Assembly: GCA_030063045.1 (NCBI GenBank)
Contig: JAQSEB010000050.1
Coordinates: 1,240,001 to 1,304,000 of the forward strand
DNA length: 64,000 nt
Origin: Pratylenchus scribneri
Lineage: Eukaryota > Nematoda > Chromadorea > Rhabditida > Pratylenchidae
Direction of reading: 5' to 3'
Shown here piece after piece: positions 21,101 through 31,427 of the stretch (position 1 is the first letter of the stretch; each line of letters opens with the position of its first letter). Under the pieces are notes generated by a model. That model made no database searches and was not told the origin of the DNA. It saw only the letters and a program-made list of their open reading frames with translations. A program made the position numbers and the translations under genes.

Positions 21101-24100
21101 AAAATAGGAAATATTTTGACATTAAAAAATGTTTTTTACCTCAACAAAAGGGAAAAATGTGGGACGTCCTTGGGCACCAAAATATTGGCCCGTTTCAAAT
21201 CGCAATTTATATGCACCCGAATTGGGAGGCAAAAAACCGGGGTCAATCACTGAACCAATTCGGCCGCGATCATTTGTCCAACTTAATTAATTGGATATAA
21301 ATTATTAGAGAACGAATTTTAGGAGTTTTTTTTGAAATTTGCCAAAAATAAATTTCGGGAACCTCATCAAAATAGGTACTTTATGGCTTTTTATCGAATT
21401 TTTCTAATCTTAATTCCCTAAAAAAGTGCCAACATTGTTAAAAAAAAAAGGGTCAAAAAATGAAATAAATATTCAAATAAATTGTTTTTATGTACTTTTC
21501 TCGCTAAATCTGATATAAAAACAGGTAAAAACCTAAAATCCGCTCCCTGTAAGAATTAAATTATTTTTTTTTTGCACTCACTTAATGCCAACCAGCATCC
21601 AATTTTTCCTCTGTTCATCCCACCAAAATGTGGAACAATTTACGCCTCCAGCCGGTTTCCCAATGGAAATGTCCAAAATATGGGTACTAATTCCACCGCC
21701 TCCCATATTTTGGGCACCCAAACCCAATGTAGTTGAAGGGGGGAATTGGCTTGGAGGGAATTGTTGTTGGCAATTTGTAGGCAATAGCCGGGCCCACGAA
21801 AAATTAAAAATCATAATAGCAATAATTATTTTGGACATTTTGATTGATGGAATTCTAATGAAGGACTCCTTTTTAAATGATCTAATAATATTTCACCGAT
21901 TTATCGGCGGAATTATTGTTTATTTTGGCCGAAACAAATGCACAAATTAAAAGCTAATTCCATAATTCCCAAATAAACAAACTTGGAACTGGAAGGATTA
22001 AGCCGATTAAAAGGCCACCAAAAGGGAAATAAACTAAAAATAATAAAATAAAGGAATGGGAAAAATCTTGTAAAGTATTTTAGTATTTTTGGTACGAATT
22101 ACTGTATTTCGTCTAGAAATGTATTATGGAATGTATAAAAATGCATAAAAATGGTAATCAAGCCCGAAAAAATAATTGTCCTCGGAGCGGATTCGAACCC
22201 GAGACCTAAATTTTTGCAAAAGTGAAGGGTCCCTGTTGGGTCAAAAATTTTCAAAAAATTTTTTAATAATATTTTTAAATATTAAAATCTAAACCTATCC
22301 CGAATTTATAATAAAATTCACAATTTCAAGGTTCTTGTGGACACAAGCCAGGAAGCATTGGACAGAGGCATCAAACAAATTACCACCCAAATGGAAGGCC
22401 AAATGAAGAAGAAAAAATTCACCTCAGCCCAACATTCCATTTATTTGTCAAAGTTGAAGCCGGTCATCAATGATTATGAACAATTGAGGAATGCGGATGT
22501 GGTCGTGGAGGCCGTCTTTGAGGACATTGGACTGAAGCATAAAATCATTCAAAAGGTAGGCACAAATTTATTGAATAATTTTGATTGTAGAAATTTTAAA
22601 AATTCTTTTTAGAAAATTTTAAAAAAATTATTTATTTTTTTAGTAAAAATTTTAAAAAAATTTTTAATTCCAAATTCTTTTAATATCTAATTATTTAAGT
22701 TGGAAGAAAATGTGTCACCGCATTGCGTGATCGCCACCAACACATCAGCCCTGCCAATCAAGGATATTGCATCGGCCAGCAAACGGCCAGACAAAATCAT
22801 TGGAATGCACTATGTTCGTTGAAATTATTTAATAAAAAAATTTGATAATTTTGAATCCAACTTCTTTAATTCAGTTTTAAATTACGCTGTAAAATCCAAT
22901 TAGTGATATTTGCTGGATTATTTCAGAAAATTTGACCGAAAAAATTAAATATAAAACATTTAATTTATTATTAAAATTATCCTTCATTTTTTCAGTTCTC
23001 TCCAGTTGACAAAATGGAATTACTTGAAATAATCACTTCTGACAAAACATCAAAAGAGACATTGGCCACTGCAGCCAAACTTGGATTGGCCCAGAAGAAA
23101 TTGTTGGTTGTGGTCAAGGTCGGTTGAAAAATTAATCATTTTTTTCTACCAAATTAAATATTTATTTTTAGGATGGCCCAGGCTTCTTCGTCGTCCGTTG
23201 CCTTGGCCCAATGCTCAGCGAAGTGATGCGCCTTCTCCAAGAGGGAGTTTCACCGACGGAAGTGGACAAAATCACCAACAAATTTGGATTCCCCGTCGGA
23301 ATGGCCACATTGGCCGATGAAGTGAGTAAAATTATTTTAATAATTATTTTTTAATATTCGAAGGTTGGATTGGATGTTGGTGAACATGTGGCCGCGTTTC
23401 TGAAAAAGGCACTTGGGCCCAGGATGGAGGGAGGGACGCCACAATTGCTGCAGGATATGGTCGCAGCTGGGTTCAAAGGCAAAAAGACTGGAGCCGGTCA
23501 GTTTTTACTCTTACATTTTGGAATTTTAATACAAATTTGTATAAGTTCGAGTTTTTGGGATGAACAACACAAATTAATCTTTATTTTTTAAATCTTTACT
23601 ATTTAAAATTGCATCTAAAAATGAGAAATATTTAATTACGGACCGAATTGATTAAAATGCTTAAATAGTTTATCTATCATAGACCAATTAACCTTATACT
23701 CAATCGAATCAATAAATCACATAAAGATACTTAAAATTTATTATGGCTTAAAATTTAACCAATTCTTGGATTTTCTTAGTCCCTTCGCCGGGGCCAAAAA
23801 TAGCTCTGTCGGTTAAACCGTCCCAAGTTCTTCCTCGGGTCGGGGGTTCGATACCTAGTGTAGGCAAATAATTTTCAATAAATTTAAAATACCAAAATTA
23901 TTTTAAACCGTTTTTAATACCCTTTAATTTTGACCAAACCATAACAAATTATATACCATTCAATGCGACTTAACCAGCTCTATCCAATTAGATATATAGT
24001 TGATAATTTTAGGACAAACCATTCTTAAACCATTTATTTTCGTTATGAATTTTTCAACAAATTAAATACTTAACAATTTTCAGGCATCTACAATTACAAT

Positions 24101-24837
24101 GTGCCCAACACCGGGTTGCTTGGCAAATTCCGTAGACCACAAAAGAAAGCAGTGAATGAGAAGGCATTGGACATTCTGAAACGATATCATCTACAACCAT
24201 CGGCCGGTGCCTCCTCCGTTGAGGACATGCAAATGCGAGTTGTGAGCCGATTCGTGAATGAAGCGTTGATTTGTCTGGAGGAGGGCATCATTTCAACACC
24301 GGTAAAATATCAATGGAGAATTTTATAGAATTTTGTTTTTTAAGTCATTCAAAGAGACTCAATCATTTTTAGGGCCCAGAATTTTAGGTCGGAAAATAAA
24401 AATAAGTAATTTAACGTGTATTGCATTTTTTAATGAAATTTCCCTCAAAATACAAAAAAATAGGTCGAAAAATTTAAGTCAAACATGAAATAAATGTACA
24501 AAAACATTTTTATTTGCTTTTATGTATACAAAAAATACTTTGAAGCCTAAAAATACGGTTACTGTCCCTAATTATTAATTTCTATCCAAACTTGGTCATT
24601 CAAAAATTAATTTTTCCATCATTTTCACAGTCTGACGGCGACATTGCCAGCGTGTTCGGCCTTGGATTCCCGCCATTCTGGGGAGGACCATTCCGTTTTG
24701 TGGATTTGTATGGTGCAGACAAACTGGTGGAAAAAATGGAACATTACGGCAACATCTACGCCCATGTCCAATTTGCGCCATGCCAACTCCTGATGGAACA
24801 TGCCAAAACGGGCAAAAAATTCTACCCACAGAAATAG
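18170..24837 (+). CDS. hadha: Mitochondrial trifunctional enzyme subunit alpha (HADHA: enoyl-CoA hydratase / 3-hydroxyacyl-CoA dehydrogenase)
   Basis: Catalyses hydration and NAD-dependent oxidation of long-chain acyl-CoAs in mitochondrial beta-oxidation, in complex with the thiolase subunit. Sixteen exons (18170-18332, 18380-18447, 18735-18842, 18888-19007, 19269-19470, 19514-19704, 20124-20300, 20346-20452, 20854-20929, 22331-22555, 22700-22813, 22996-23118, 23172-23321, 23364-23496, 24084-24301, 24631-24837) join in phase to 793 residues. The N-terminus is rich in Ser/Arg/Thr, as a mitochondrial presequence. The crotonase domain shows [28 protein letters not shown] and [19 protein letters not shown] with its catalytic Glu. 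The dehydrogenase domain has the Rossmann loop [22 protein letters not shown] and the [14 protein letters not shown] signature. Length is slightly above the usual 763. Intron 9 (1.4 kb) holds an antisense gene, and four introns carry SINE or tRNA-like copies. Confidence 0.97.
18560..18720. repeat. Dispersed intronic repeat, 'CCCTCAAAA' family, copy 2
   Basis: TTTTCCCTCAAAAAGT, AAAACATGAAATAAATA and CTCAAAAACGTG occur in the same order as in the copy at 6340. Located in HADHA intron 2. Confidence 0.55.
19120..19250 (-). mobile_element. tRNA-derived SINE copy 4 (antisense, degenerate; HADHA intron 4)
   Basis: TTACTGTCCTTTGAGCGG followed by ATTCGAATTGGGTC and AAAAATTTTCAAAA. The middle of the tRNA-like head is deleted. 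Confidence 0.65.
19845..20000 (-). mobile_element. tRNA-derived SINE copy 5 (antisense, full length; HADHA intron 6)
   Basis: Tail end TATTTCGTCTAGAAATTTCC, centre AAACCCGAAAAAAATTATGA, then CTCGGAGCGGTTTCGAACCC. In reverse the head starts TTTAGCCTAATGGGAAAACC (A box TAGCCTAATGG) and carries the B box. One of the best copies for defining the family. Confidence 0.8.
20595..20690 (-). repeat. tRNA-like sequence in HADHA intron 8
   Basis: Reverse strand reads CTTGTCCTAGTTGGGAAGAG (A-box-like) and, 25 nt on, GTCGTGGGTTCGAATCCCAT with a good T-arm (GTGGG/CCCAT). It cannot be folded into a full cloverleaf by eye, so it is taken as a tRNA pseudogene or another SINE head. Confidence 0.5.
21009..21838 (-). 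CDS. 5-hydroxyisourate hydrolase (transthyretin-related protein), nested antisense in HADHA intron 9
   Basis: Hydrolyses 5-hydroxyisourate in the urate-to-allantoin pathway. Exons 21838-21582, 21281-21140 and 21098-21009 join in phase to 162 residues. Family signatures are present: [15 protein letters not shown] (catalytic His), TNDRGRIG (Arg), [41 protein letters not shown] (second His and the C-terminal YRG). The last residue is Gln where hydrolases usually end in YRGS, so the canonical tetrapeptide is altered. The N-terminus ([20 protein letters not shown]) looks like a signal peptide rather than a peroxisomal form, so a secreted or lumenal enzyme is inferred. The whole gene fits inside the host intron with its own GT-AG introns. 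It is not a transthyretin-like (TTL) nematode protein; the YRG end argues for the hydrolase. Confidence 0.9.
21330..21560. repeat. Dispersed intronic repeat, 'CCCTCAAAA' family, copy 3 (diverged)
   Basis: AATTCCCTAAAAAAGTGCCA, GTCAAAAAATGAAATAAATA and TTTTTATGTACTTTT match the other copies in order. It forms most of intron 1 of the nested hydrolase gene. Confidence 0.45.
22100..22265 (-). mobile_element. tRNA-derived SINE copy 6 (antisense, full length; HADHA intron 9)
   Basis: TACTGTATTTCGTCTAGAAA tail end, then AATCAAGCCCGAAAAAATAA, TGTCCTCGGAGCGG, ATTCGAACCCGAGACC and TTTTTGCAAAAGTGAAGGG. Near-consensus copy. Confidence 0.85.
23815..23870 (+). repeat. tRNA-like sequence in HADHA intron 14
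   Basis: AATAGCTCTGTCGGTTAAAC (A box) followed by CGGGGGTTCGATACCTAG (B box) at tRNA-like spacing. Acceptor-stem pairing is poor, so this is probably a tRNA pseudogene or SINE head unrelated to the main family. Confidence 0.5.
23885..24050. repeat. Dispersed repeat (family G), copy 1
   Basis: TTTAATTTTGACCAAACCAT, then ATTATATACCATTCAATGCG and TCTATCCA. The same words in the same order occur at 41655-41770, and looser relatives near 37840 and 54180. Confidence 0.55.
24360..24580. repeat. Dispersed intronic repeat, 'CCCTCAAAA' family, copy 4
   Basis: GAAATTTCCCTCAAAATAC, GTCAAACATGAAATAAATG, CAAAAACATTTTTATTTGC. Located in HADHA intron 15. Confidence 0.55.
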
Positions 24838-25193
24838 GAAGAAATAATAAATAAATTCCCCTGCCTTCTCATTTTATGTTATTTGCATTATAAGATGACC
24901 CTATTAACGAAGACTCACCCAAAAATATTGATATTCTATGTTTTGTTAATGTTTTATTTCTTTGTTTTGCGGAGAAATATTTCCATCTTTAGTGTTTGAT
25001 GGAATTCGAAAAAGGCCAATATGTGTTTATTTTATTTTGTTCACATTTCTTTTTATTAGAAATATTTGGTATAAAAATTAAAATTCTATATATTTATAAT
25101 TTAATTTTATACGCATTTATGATCGTTTGATTTATTTATTATTCAATTATAAAACATGTTTAAAATTATTTTATAGATTTTTAAGAAGCCAAA
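24838..25193. other. Intergenic, HADHA 3' UTR to RLP24
   Basis: 356 bp with no gene. AATAAATAAA at 24846 is a candidate polyadenylation signal. TTTTATAG ending at 25175, 19 nt before the RLP24 ATG, is a candidate trans-splice acceptor. The two genes are close and co-oriented but further apart than typical nematode operon neighbours. Confidence 0.5.
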
Positions 25194-26970
25194 ATGAGGA
25201 TAGAAAAATGTTGGTTCTGCTCGTCGAATATTTGGCCCGGACATGGCATAAAATTTGTGAGAAATGATGGAAAAGTAAGTTAATTTGGATTAAAAATTGC
25301 TGAAGGCAGATATTGATGGGAAATTTTTTGTTTTTGAACCAAAAGATTTTTTGAGACTAGCCTAAATGGTTTTTCGAAACTAGGAAAATGAACAAATTTT
25401 AACTATTTTTTTTGTTAAATTCTTATAAAAGTTGTTTGATCAATAATATATTTTTTAGGTCTTCAAATTTTGCCGCTCCAAATGTAACAAATTGTTCAAG
25501 AAGAAGAAGAATCCACGCAAATTGAAATGGACAAAAGCATCTCGCCGTTTGCGGGGCAAAGTAAGTTTTGAATTTAATATCCAAAAAGAATTATTCATAA
25601 AAATTTAAGGAACTCGTGAATGATGCCACCCAAGCATTGGAAGTACGCCGGAATGAGCCGACCAAATACGATAGAGCACTTTGGAAAGAAGCAGGTCGGT
25701 TTTTGATTATTTCTTGAGGGTCAATTCCACAATAGACAGCGGTGCAAATTTAGGCAATCCCCTAAAAATTACAATTCAATTACTTTAGGCCCTAAAGTAA
25801 TTGAATTGTAATTTTCATTCCAAAAGTTATTCTAATTTCTAAATTCTTCCCTAAAGTTCTACAAAATCCGCTATAAATTCTTCAAAAAGTGGCACAACCA
25901 ATTTTTGAGGGATTAAAAATTGAATTATAATTCTTTTTGATTTTAAAAGCGTTTACCGTATAATTTTTCCTGATTTTTTGGATTAATTATAATTATGTAA
26001 AGAAAAATGGAAATATAAAATATAAAAAAAATAAACAATGTTTAGAAAAATACAAACACAAAATATTTGGATGAAATATTCAAATTATTCCATTTAATTC
26101 CGCCTGTTCAAACTTAGAATAATTCCACCTGGTCAAACTTAGAATAATTCCGCCTGGTGCCTGGTCAAACTTAGAATAATTCCGCCTGGTCAAACTTAGA
26201 ATTATTCCGCATGGTCAAACTTAGAATAATTCCGCCTGGCGAACTTAGAATAATTCCGCCTGGCGAACTTAGAATAATTCCGCCTGGCGAACTTAGAATA
26301 ATTCCGCCTGTTTTGCTTAGAATAATTCCGCCTGGCGAACTTAGAATAATTCCGCCTGGCGAACTTAGAATAATTCCGCCTGTTTTGCTTAGAATAATTC
26401 CGCCTGGCGAACTTAGAATAATTCCGCCTGGTCAAATTTAGAATAAATCCGTCTGGTCAAACTTAGAATAATTCCGCCTGTTTTTATTACCATTGTCTAC
26501 CAAATTTATTTGTCTTAAAGCTGGATATGTTGCGTTTTTAAATTTTAAATTAATATTTGCACCACTTTATGGAATTGACCTAACAACATATATTTTAAAC
26601 ATATTTATTTGCCTTTTTTGTTTCATATAAATAATTCTCATTAATTTAAGTTGATGCAATGCAACAAATCCACGAGATTAGGCATCGCCGCTATGTTCAA
26701 CACATCAAAAATAAGCTGAAACCTGGACAACGAGTTCGAAAAATGGGAATGATTAAAAAGGCGAAAACAAAAATGCACATGATCCGGGCTCCATGGGCAG
26801 ATGATCAGGAAGAAGAGGAAGAGGAAGAAATGGAAGTGGAGAAAGAAGAAGAGGCCAGTGACCAATCGGAAGGCGAAGAGGAAAAGAAGAAGACCCAGAA
26901 AAGGAAGAAGAAGACAATGAAGAAGGTGGAAGAAGAACCGGAGGCACAAATGTTGATGGAAATGAACTAA
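25194..26970 (+). CDS. rsl24d1: Ribosome biogenesis protein RLP24 (RSL24D1; L24e-like)
   Basis: RLP24 is a placeholder for ribosomal protein L24 on nuclear pre-60S particles. It recruits and stimulates the AAA ATPase that later removes it in the cytoplasm. Four exons (25194-25274, 25459-25560, 25610-25694, 26651-26970) join in phase to 195 residues. The zinc-binding L24e fold is clear: [34 protein letters not shown] (four Cys) and [16 protein letters not shown], then the RLP24-specific middle (FEVRRNEP-like [12 protein letters not shown]). The C-terminal third is a highly charged Glu/Lys tail, as in the family. Intron 3 is nearly 1 kb and contains a large inverted-repeat element with satellite array A3 in it. 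Confidence 0.95.
25765..25815. repeat. Perfect 25-bp-arm palindrome
   Basis: Bases 25765-25789 are the exact reverse complement of 25791-25815 around a single central C (ACTTTAGG C CCTAAAGT at the centre). Strong cruciform/hairpin potential. Confidence 0.9.
25807..25920. repeat. Dispersed repeat (family F), copy 2
   Basis: GTAATTTTCATTCC, TTCTAATTTCTAA, CCCTAAAGTTCTACAAAATC, TCTTCAAAAAGTGG. Same order as at 11575. Confidence 0.6.
26097..26480 (-). repeat. GGCGGAATTATTCTAAG satellite array A3
   Basis: About 15 units on the minus strand, mostly 24 bp. The invariant core has linkers TTCGCC, CAAAAC or TTTGACC. It gives long repeat-coded open frames ([16 protein letters not shown]) that are by-products of a unit divisible by three. 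Confidence 0.95.
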
Positions 26971-29641
26971 AGATTGTTGATGATTTTATGGAATTTGTTT
27001 TGTTTTGAGAATTTTTAATAAAAATTATTAAATTCTAATTTGCATTATTATATTTCCCACCAATTTCACTCCAAAGTTGGCTAATTTACAACAATAATAT
27101 GGTCCTCATTGACATTGAACATTCACAAAATGGACTATGCAAACACATTTTGCCTCCACCCTTATTAATTTCATAGGTTCAAATTCCCCCACTTCTTATT
27201 GGAATGAGAGGATGAGATGGTTTCGTTTTGGCACCTGGGAAGACCATTAATAAAAGTTCGAGTGATCACCGGTGACTAACAAGTTTGATATTCCCTTATT
27301 TGAATTAATAGTGCTCTCAAATTTCATCGAATAAATTATGGAATTCAAATTAATTATATTTCCGAAAAAGTAGTTTAAAACATTTCAACTAAAGCAATAT
27401 TTTTGTTTAACATTTATAAATTTAATGAATAGGTTTTAATGGTTTTCCAACCAGCTAAATCCAAAACCATCAATAGCCTGTTTGGTTTGATCCCTGTTAA
27501 ATAGCCTAAAAACCGGTTTGGATAAATTCTTGAACAACAATTTTCGGTGAATTCGTTAGTTTAAAATTAATTTTTGGAATATTTTTCTATCTAATTCCCA
27601 TGACACTTTTTTCCTCATAATCTCCTTCCTCCAAACCAATCAATTCACATTCAAATTTGTCGATGCTTCCTACTCCTCTGTGTGTGCCTTTTGTGGCCAA
27701 ATTGCGTGCCCAAAATTCATTAATGTGCTCCCCTTCCATTACATTTCCCCTCAAGCCAATTCATGTCGGCATGGCTCCAACAAAAATGATGGCTGGCAGC
27801 AAATTTTGAAGGAGAAGGCCGCTTCATTGGCCCCTCACTCCCTAAATTTTATATTGGCCATATTTGATGAAGAAGGGAGGGGGGGGGGGGTTGGGGTTCA
27901 AGCAAGGTCATCGTCTTCATTGATGAGAGTTGCTCCAAAAATAATGATCAGCAAAGAAGTAGAATGAATTGAAGGAAACCTCTTCAAAATGCTGATAAAT
28001 TTGGGGAAAATTTGAATTAATTACAAAAATCCAAAATAAACTATTTTTAGTAAATTTTTAAAAGGTTATTTGTTTTTTATTGCCAAAAGGCCTAAAGGAA
28101 TGAGGGGAAATACGGTACAAAACACACACACAAAAATGGATTTAACAAAAACAAAAAATTGTAGCCAGTCAGCCGATATTTGGTGGCAATGGCGACGGAA
28201 GGCATTTTCCAAGAAAAACGGCGGAATTTGGGGCCGATGATGATGAGGAAAGGAAAGAGGGGATACTGTACAAAAGATGGAGGGGAATGGAAGGGGCGGC
28301 ACATCCCTTGAATGGATGGATGTGGAGGGGAAATGTCAGTGGGCATTGGCATTGGCACTCAAAGAGGGTGGCCTTTGCTTGTTCCCTCAGCTGAAACCGT
28401 CGTCCTTCCCCTCTTTTCCTCCAAATGATGATGATGGGCGGGTGGATGCCCTCGGCCAATCTCGAGGGTTTTGGTTGGGGCTGAAAATATGGTCAAGACG
28501 AGAGGGAGACATTGTAAGGCATTCTGCGCCAATATTGCCACTGACAAAATCCACCATAATCACTATTAAATTCCAATATTTTGGTAGTAGTTCTTTAATT
28601 AGAATCATTTGACTAAATTGGCCATAAATTTATGGCCGATATCATTAGAATGTGAAAAAGGGAATTTGTTATTTTCGCCATTAATTATACTAATCATTTT
28701 CCATTTACAAAATAGCAAATAAAAGTGAAATCGAATGTACGGGATGTACGCGACCAAAAGGCGACAACGAAATTTCAAACGGTCAGTTTTCTACATATTT
28801 CGGGGGAAAATAATGGAATAAATAGGAAGGATTAGGCTTATAGGAAGGAATGAATCCCATAATCATCCTCCGGCCAAAAGAATGGCACATTCTTTATGCG
28901 CTTTTGAATGGAAAATAATGGAATAAAGAGGAAAAATTTGCGCCTATAAAAATCCCCAATCATCCTCCAACAATAATCAAATACTACTATTTGGGTAGTT
29001 GCGTCAAAATATGATAATCAAATAGTGTTAGGCGAATTTCAGATTAGGAAATATAGGTAAATGCAGTAGGCGTCGGATAGGTATGAAAATATTGAAAATA
29101 ATAAAATTAAATAATATTTTTGGGTGGATGCATCCAATCCAAATGTGGATGGAAGGATGAATGCGGGAAGGGGAATGGTGGATTTGGGGTTGCCTGAAAA
29201 TTTATATAGCCTCCCCAACATTTGGGGGCCCTCCTATGCTCACCAATTGGGCACGGCATTTTTCGTGACTTCTTCCTCCCCCACCATTATATTCCCTCAA
29301 ATGAGGGCGATTGGGCAAAATATGCGCCCTTTTGGGATCCTCACTTGCAAAGGGGAATTGGCAATCTCCCGTTCTAACAACATATTTCGTGATGGGCCAA
29401 ACGCGATATTCTCTCCGTGTTTGGGCAAAATGCGGGAATTGGGGGAGGGGGCATTGGCGTGATGGCCTCCAAAAATGTGGCCACATTGACGAGTTTCTGA
29501 CCAGCATGCAAATGCCCACAATTGTCCTCAAATTCCATACAATTCAATAAGTATATAATGTTGCATTGATAGATCAAATTATTATAATCGGGCACAATCA
29601 ATTTATTTTGTGGAATATTGCAGATGTTTAGTGCAAAAAAC
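26971..29641. other. Gene-poor stretch, no gene supported
   Basis: 2.7 kb after RLP24. Several 60-110 codon frames on both strands overlap one another around 28.1-28.6 and 29.1-29.6 kb, with no recognisable domain and no exon-like boundaries. Could contain distal regulatory DNA or an unseen 5' exon of the AHR gene. Confidence 0.5.
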
Positions 29642-30764
29642 ACAAAACAGGCGGAATTATTCTAAGTAAGTGAAAACACAAAACAGGCGGAATTATTCTA
29701 AGTGAAAACACAAAACAGGTGGAATTATTCTTAGCGAAAACACAAAACAGGCGGAATTATTCTAAGCGAAAACACAAACAGGCGGAATTATTCTAAGCGA
29801 AAACACAAACAGGCGGAATTATTCTAAGTGAAAACATAAAACAGGTGGAATTATTCTAAGTGAAAACACAAAACAGGCGGAATTATTCTAAGCGAAAACA
29901 CAAAACAGGCGGAATTATTCTAAGTGAAAACACAAAAAAGGCGGAATTATTCTGAGAAAAGGCGGAATTAAAACTTAGTCCAACAGGCGGAATTATTCTA
30001 AGTGAAAACATAAAACAGGTGGAATTATTCTAAGTGAAAACACAAAACAGGCGGAATTATTCTAAGCGAAAACACAAAACAGGCGGAATTATTCTAAGCG
30101 AAAACACAAAACAGGCGGAATTATTCTAAGTGAAAACATAAAACAGGTGGAATTATTCTAAGTGAAAACACAAAACAGGCGGAATTATTCTAAGCGAAAA
30201 CACAAAACAGGCGGAATTATTCTAAGCGAAAACACAAAACAGGTGGAATTATTCTTAGCGAAAACACAAAACAGGCGGAATTATTCTAAGTGAAAACACA
30301 AAACAGGCGGAATTATTCTAAGTGAAAACACAAAACAGGCGGAATTATTCTAAGTGAAAACACAAAACAGGCGGAATTATTCTAAGCGAAAACACAAAAC
30401 AGGTGGAATTATTCTTAGCGAAAACACAAAACAGGCGGAATTATTCTAAGCGAAAACACAAAACAGGTGGAATTATTCTTAGCGAAAACACAAAACAGGC
30501 GGAATTATTCTAAGTGAAAACATAAAACAGGTGGAATTATTCTAAGTGAAAACACAAAACAGGCGGAATTATTCTAAGTGAAAACACAAAAAAGGCAGAA
30601 TTATTCTTAGAAAAGGCGGAATTAAAACTTAGTCCAACAGGCGGAATTATTCTAAGTGAAAACACAAAACAGGCGGAATTATTCTAAGTGAAAACACAAA
30701 ACAGGCGGAATTATTCTTAGAAAAGGCGGAATTAAAACTTAGTCCAACAGGCGGATTTATTCTC
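29642..30764 (+). repeat. GGCGGAATTATTCTAAG satellite array A4 (largest)
   Basis: About 35 units of mainly 32 bp with linkers TGAAAACACAAAA or CGAAAACACAAAA. Three units carry the alternative type AAAAGGCGGAATTAAAACTT followed by AGTCCAAC (about 29956, 30615 and 30722), which links this array to array A5. Confidence 0.95.
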
Positions 30765-31397
30765 AAAAACAAGCAGAATTAATTTGAATTTGAACAGCTG
30801 GAAATATGCTGCAGTTTATTCCCTCAAAATAATTTTTTGCCCTCAAAATATATTTTGAATTTAGTTACAATTTTAGCAAATACATAATTGGCCTCCAATC
30901 TTTTTCCCCCAAATCAATTTAAACATTTCCGGATGATCTGCTATTCCCTCCAAAAAAGTCACTCAATTATTCACTCCGAGACTGACCTATTTGCCCACAG
31001 CCAAACAAACCCCCAAGGGAACGATTAGGCACAGGAGAAGAAGGGGGAGGAGGAATGAATGGGCAATTAATTTACTGTAAGAATAAGGAGGGCCCCTCTC
31101 AAGTCTCAAGACTGCTGCTTCTGCTGCTGGAAGATTTCATTTTTAATATTCTGCCATTGGAGTATAAAATTGGGGACAGATGGGTGAGGCGAATGAGAAT
31201 TTTTTATATTGGAAAAGATTGGGCTAATGACCGGGCAAATTGGACATTAAAATTTGTTGAAGGATAAGGAATATTTGGGGAAATTTCAAGGATAGGTTAA
31301 ATCCAATATGACCAAAATTATGGCATGAAACTTGAAATGATGGAATTCTCCGTTATGGTCGTAAATTTTGTGTCTCCAATTCCCCTAATTCTATCAT
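30765..31397. other. Gene-poor spacer
   Basis: No gene, RNA or repeat recognised. Confidence 0.5.
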
Positions 31398-31427
31398 TAC
31401 CGTATTTCCTCTATTATTGCTACCAAC

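Larger units (their letters stand above)
25727..26582. mobile_element. Inverted-repeat element carrying satellite array A3 (RLP24 intron 3)
   Basis: The left end GGTCAATTCCACAA...GGTGCAAAT is mirrored at the right end (inverted: GGTCAATTCCATAA...GGTGCAAAT). Between them lie a perfect palindrome, a family F repeat copy and array A3. No coding sequence and no clear target duplication were seen, so calling it mobile is an inference from the inverted ends. Confidence 0.6.

Noticed and set aside
21585..21950. 121-codon plus-strand frame
   Set aside because: Shadow of exon 1 of the antisense hydroxyisourate hydrolase.
28065..28612. Cluster of overlapping 60-110 codon frames on both strands
   Set aside because: Mutually overlapping, no domain, no splice logic.
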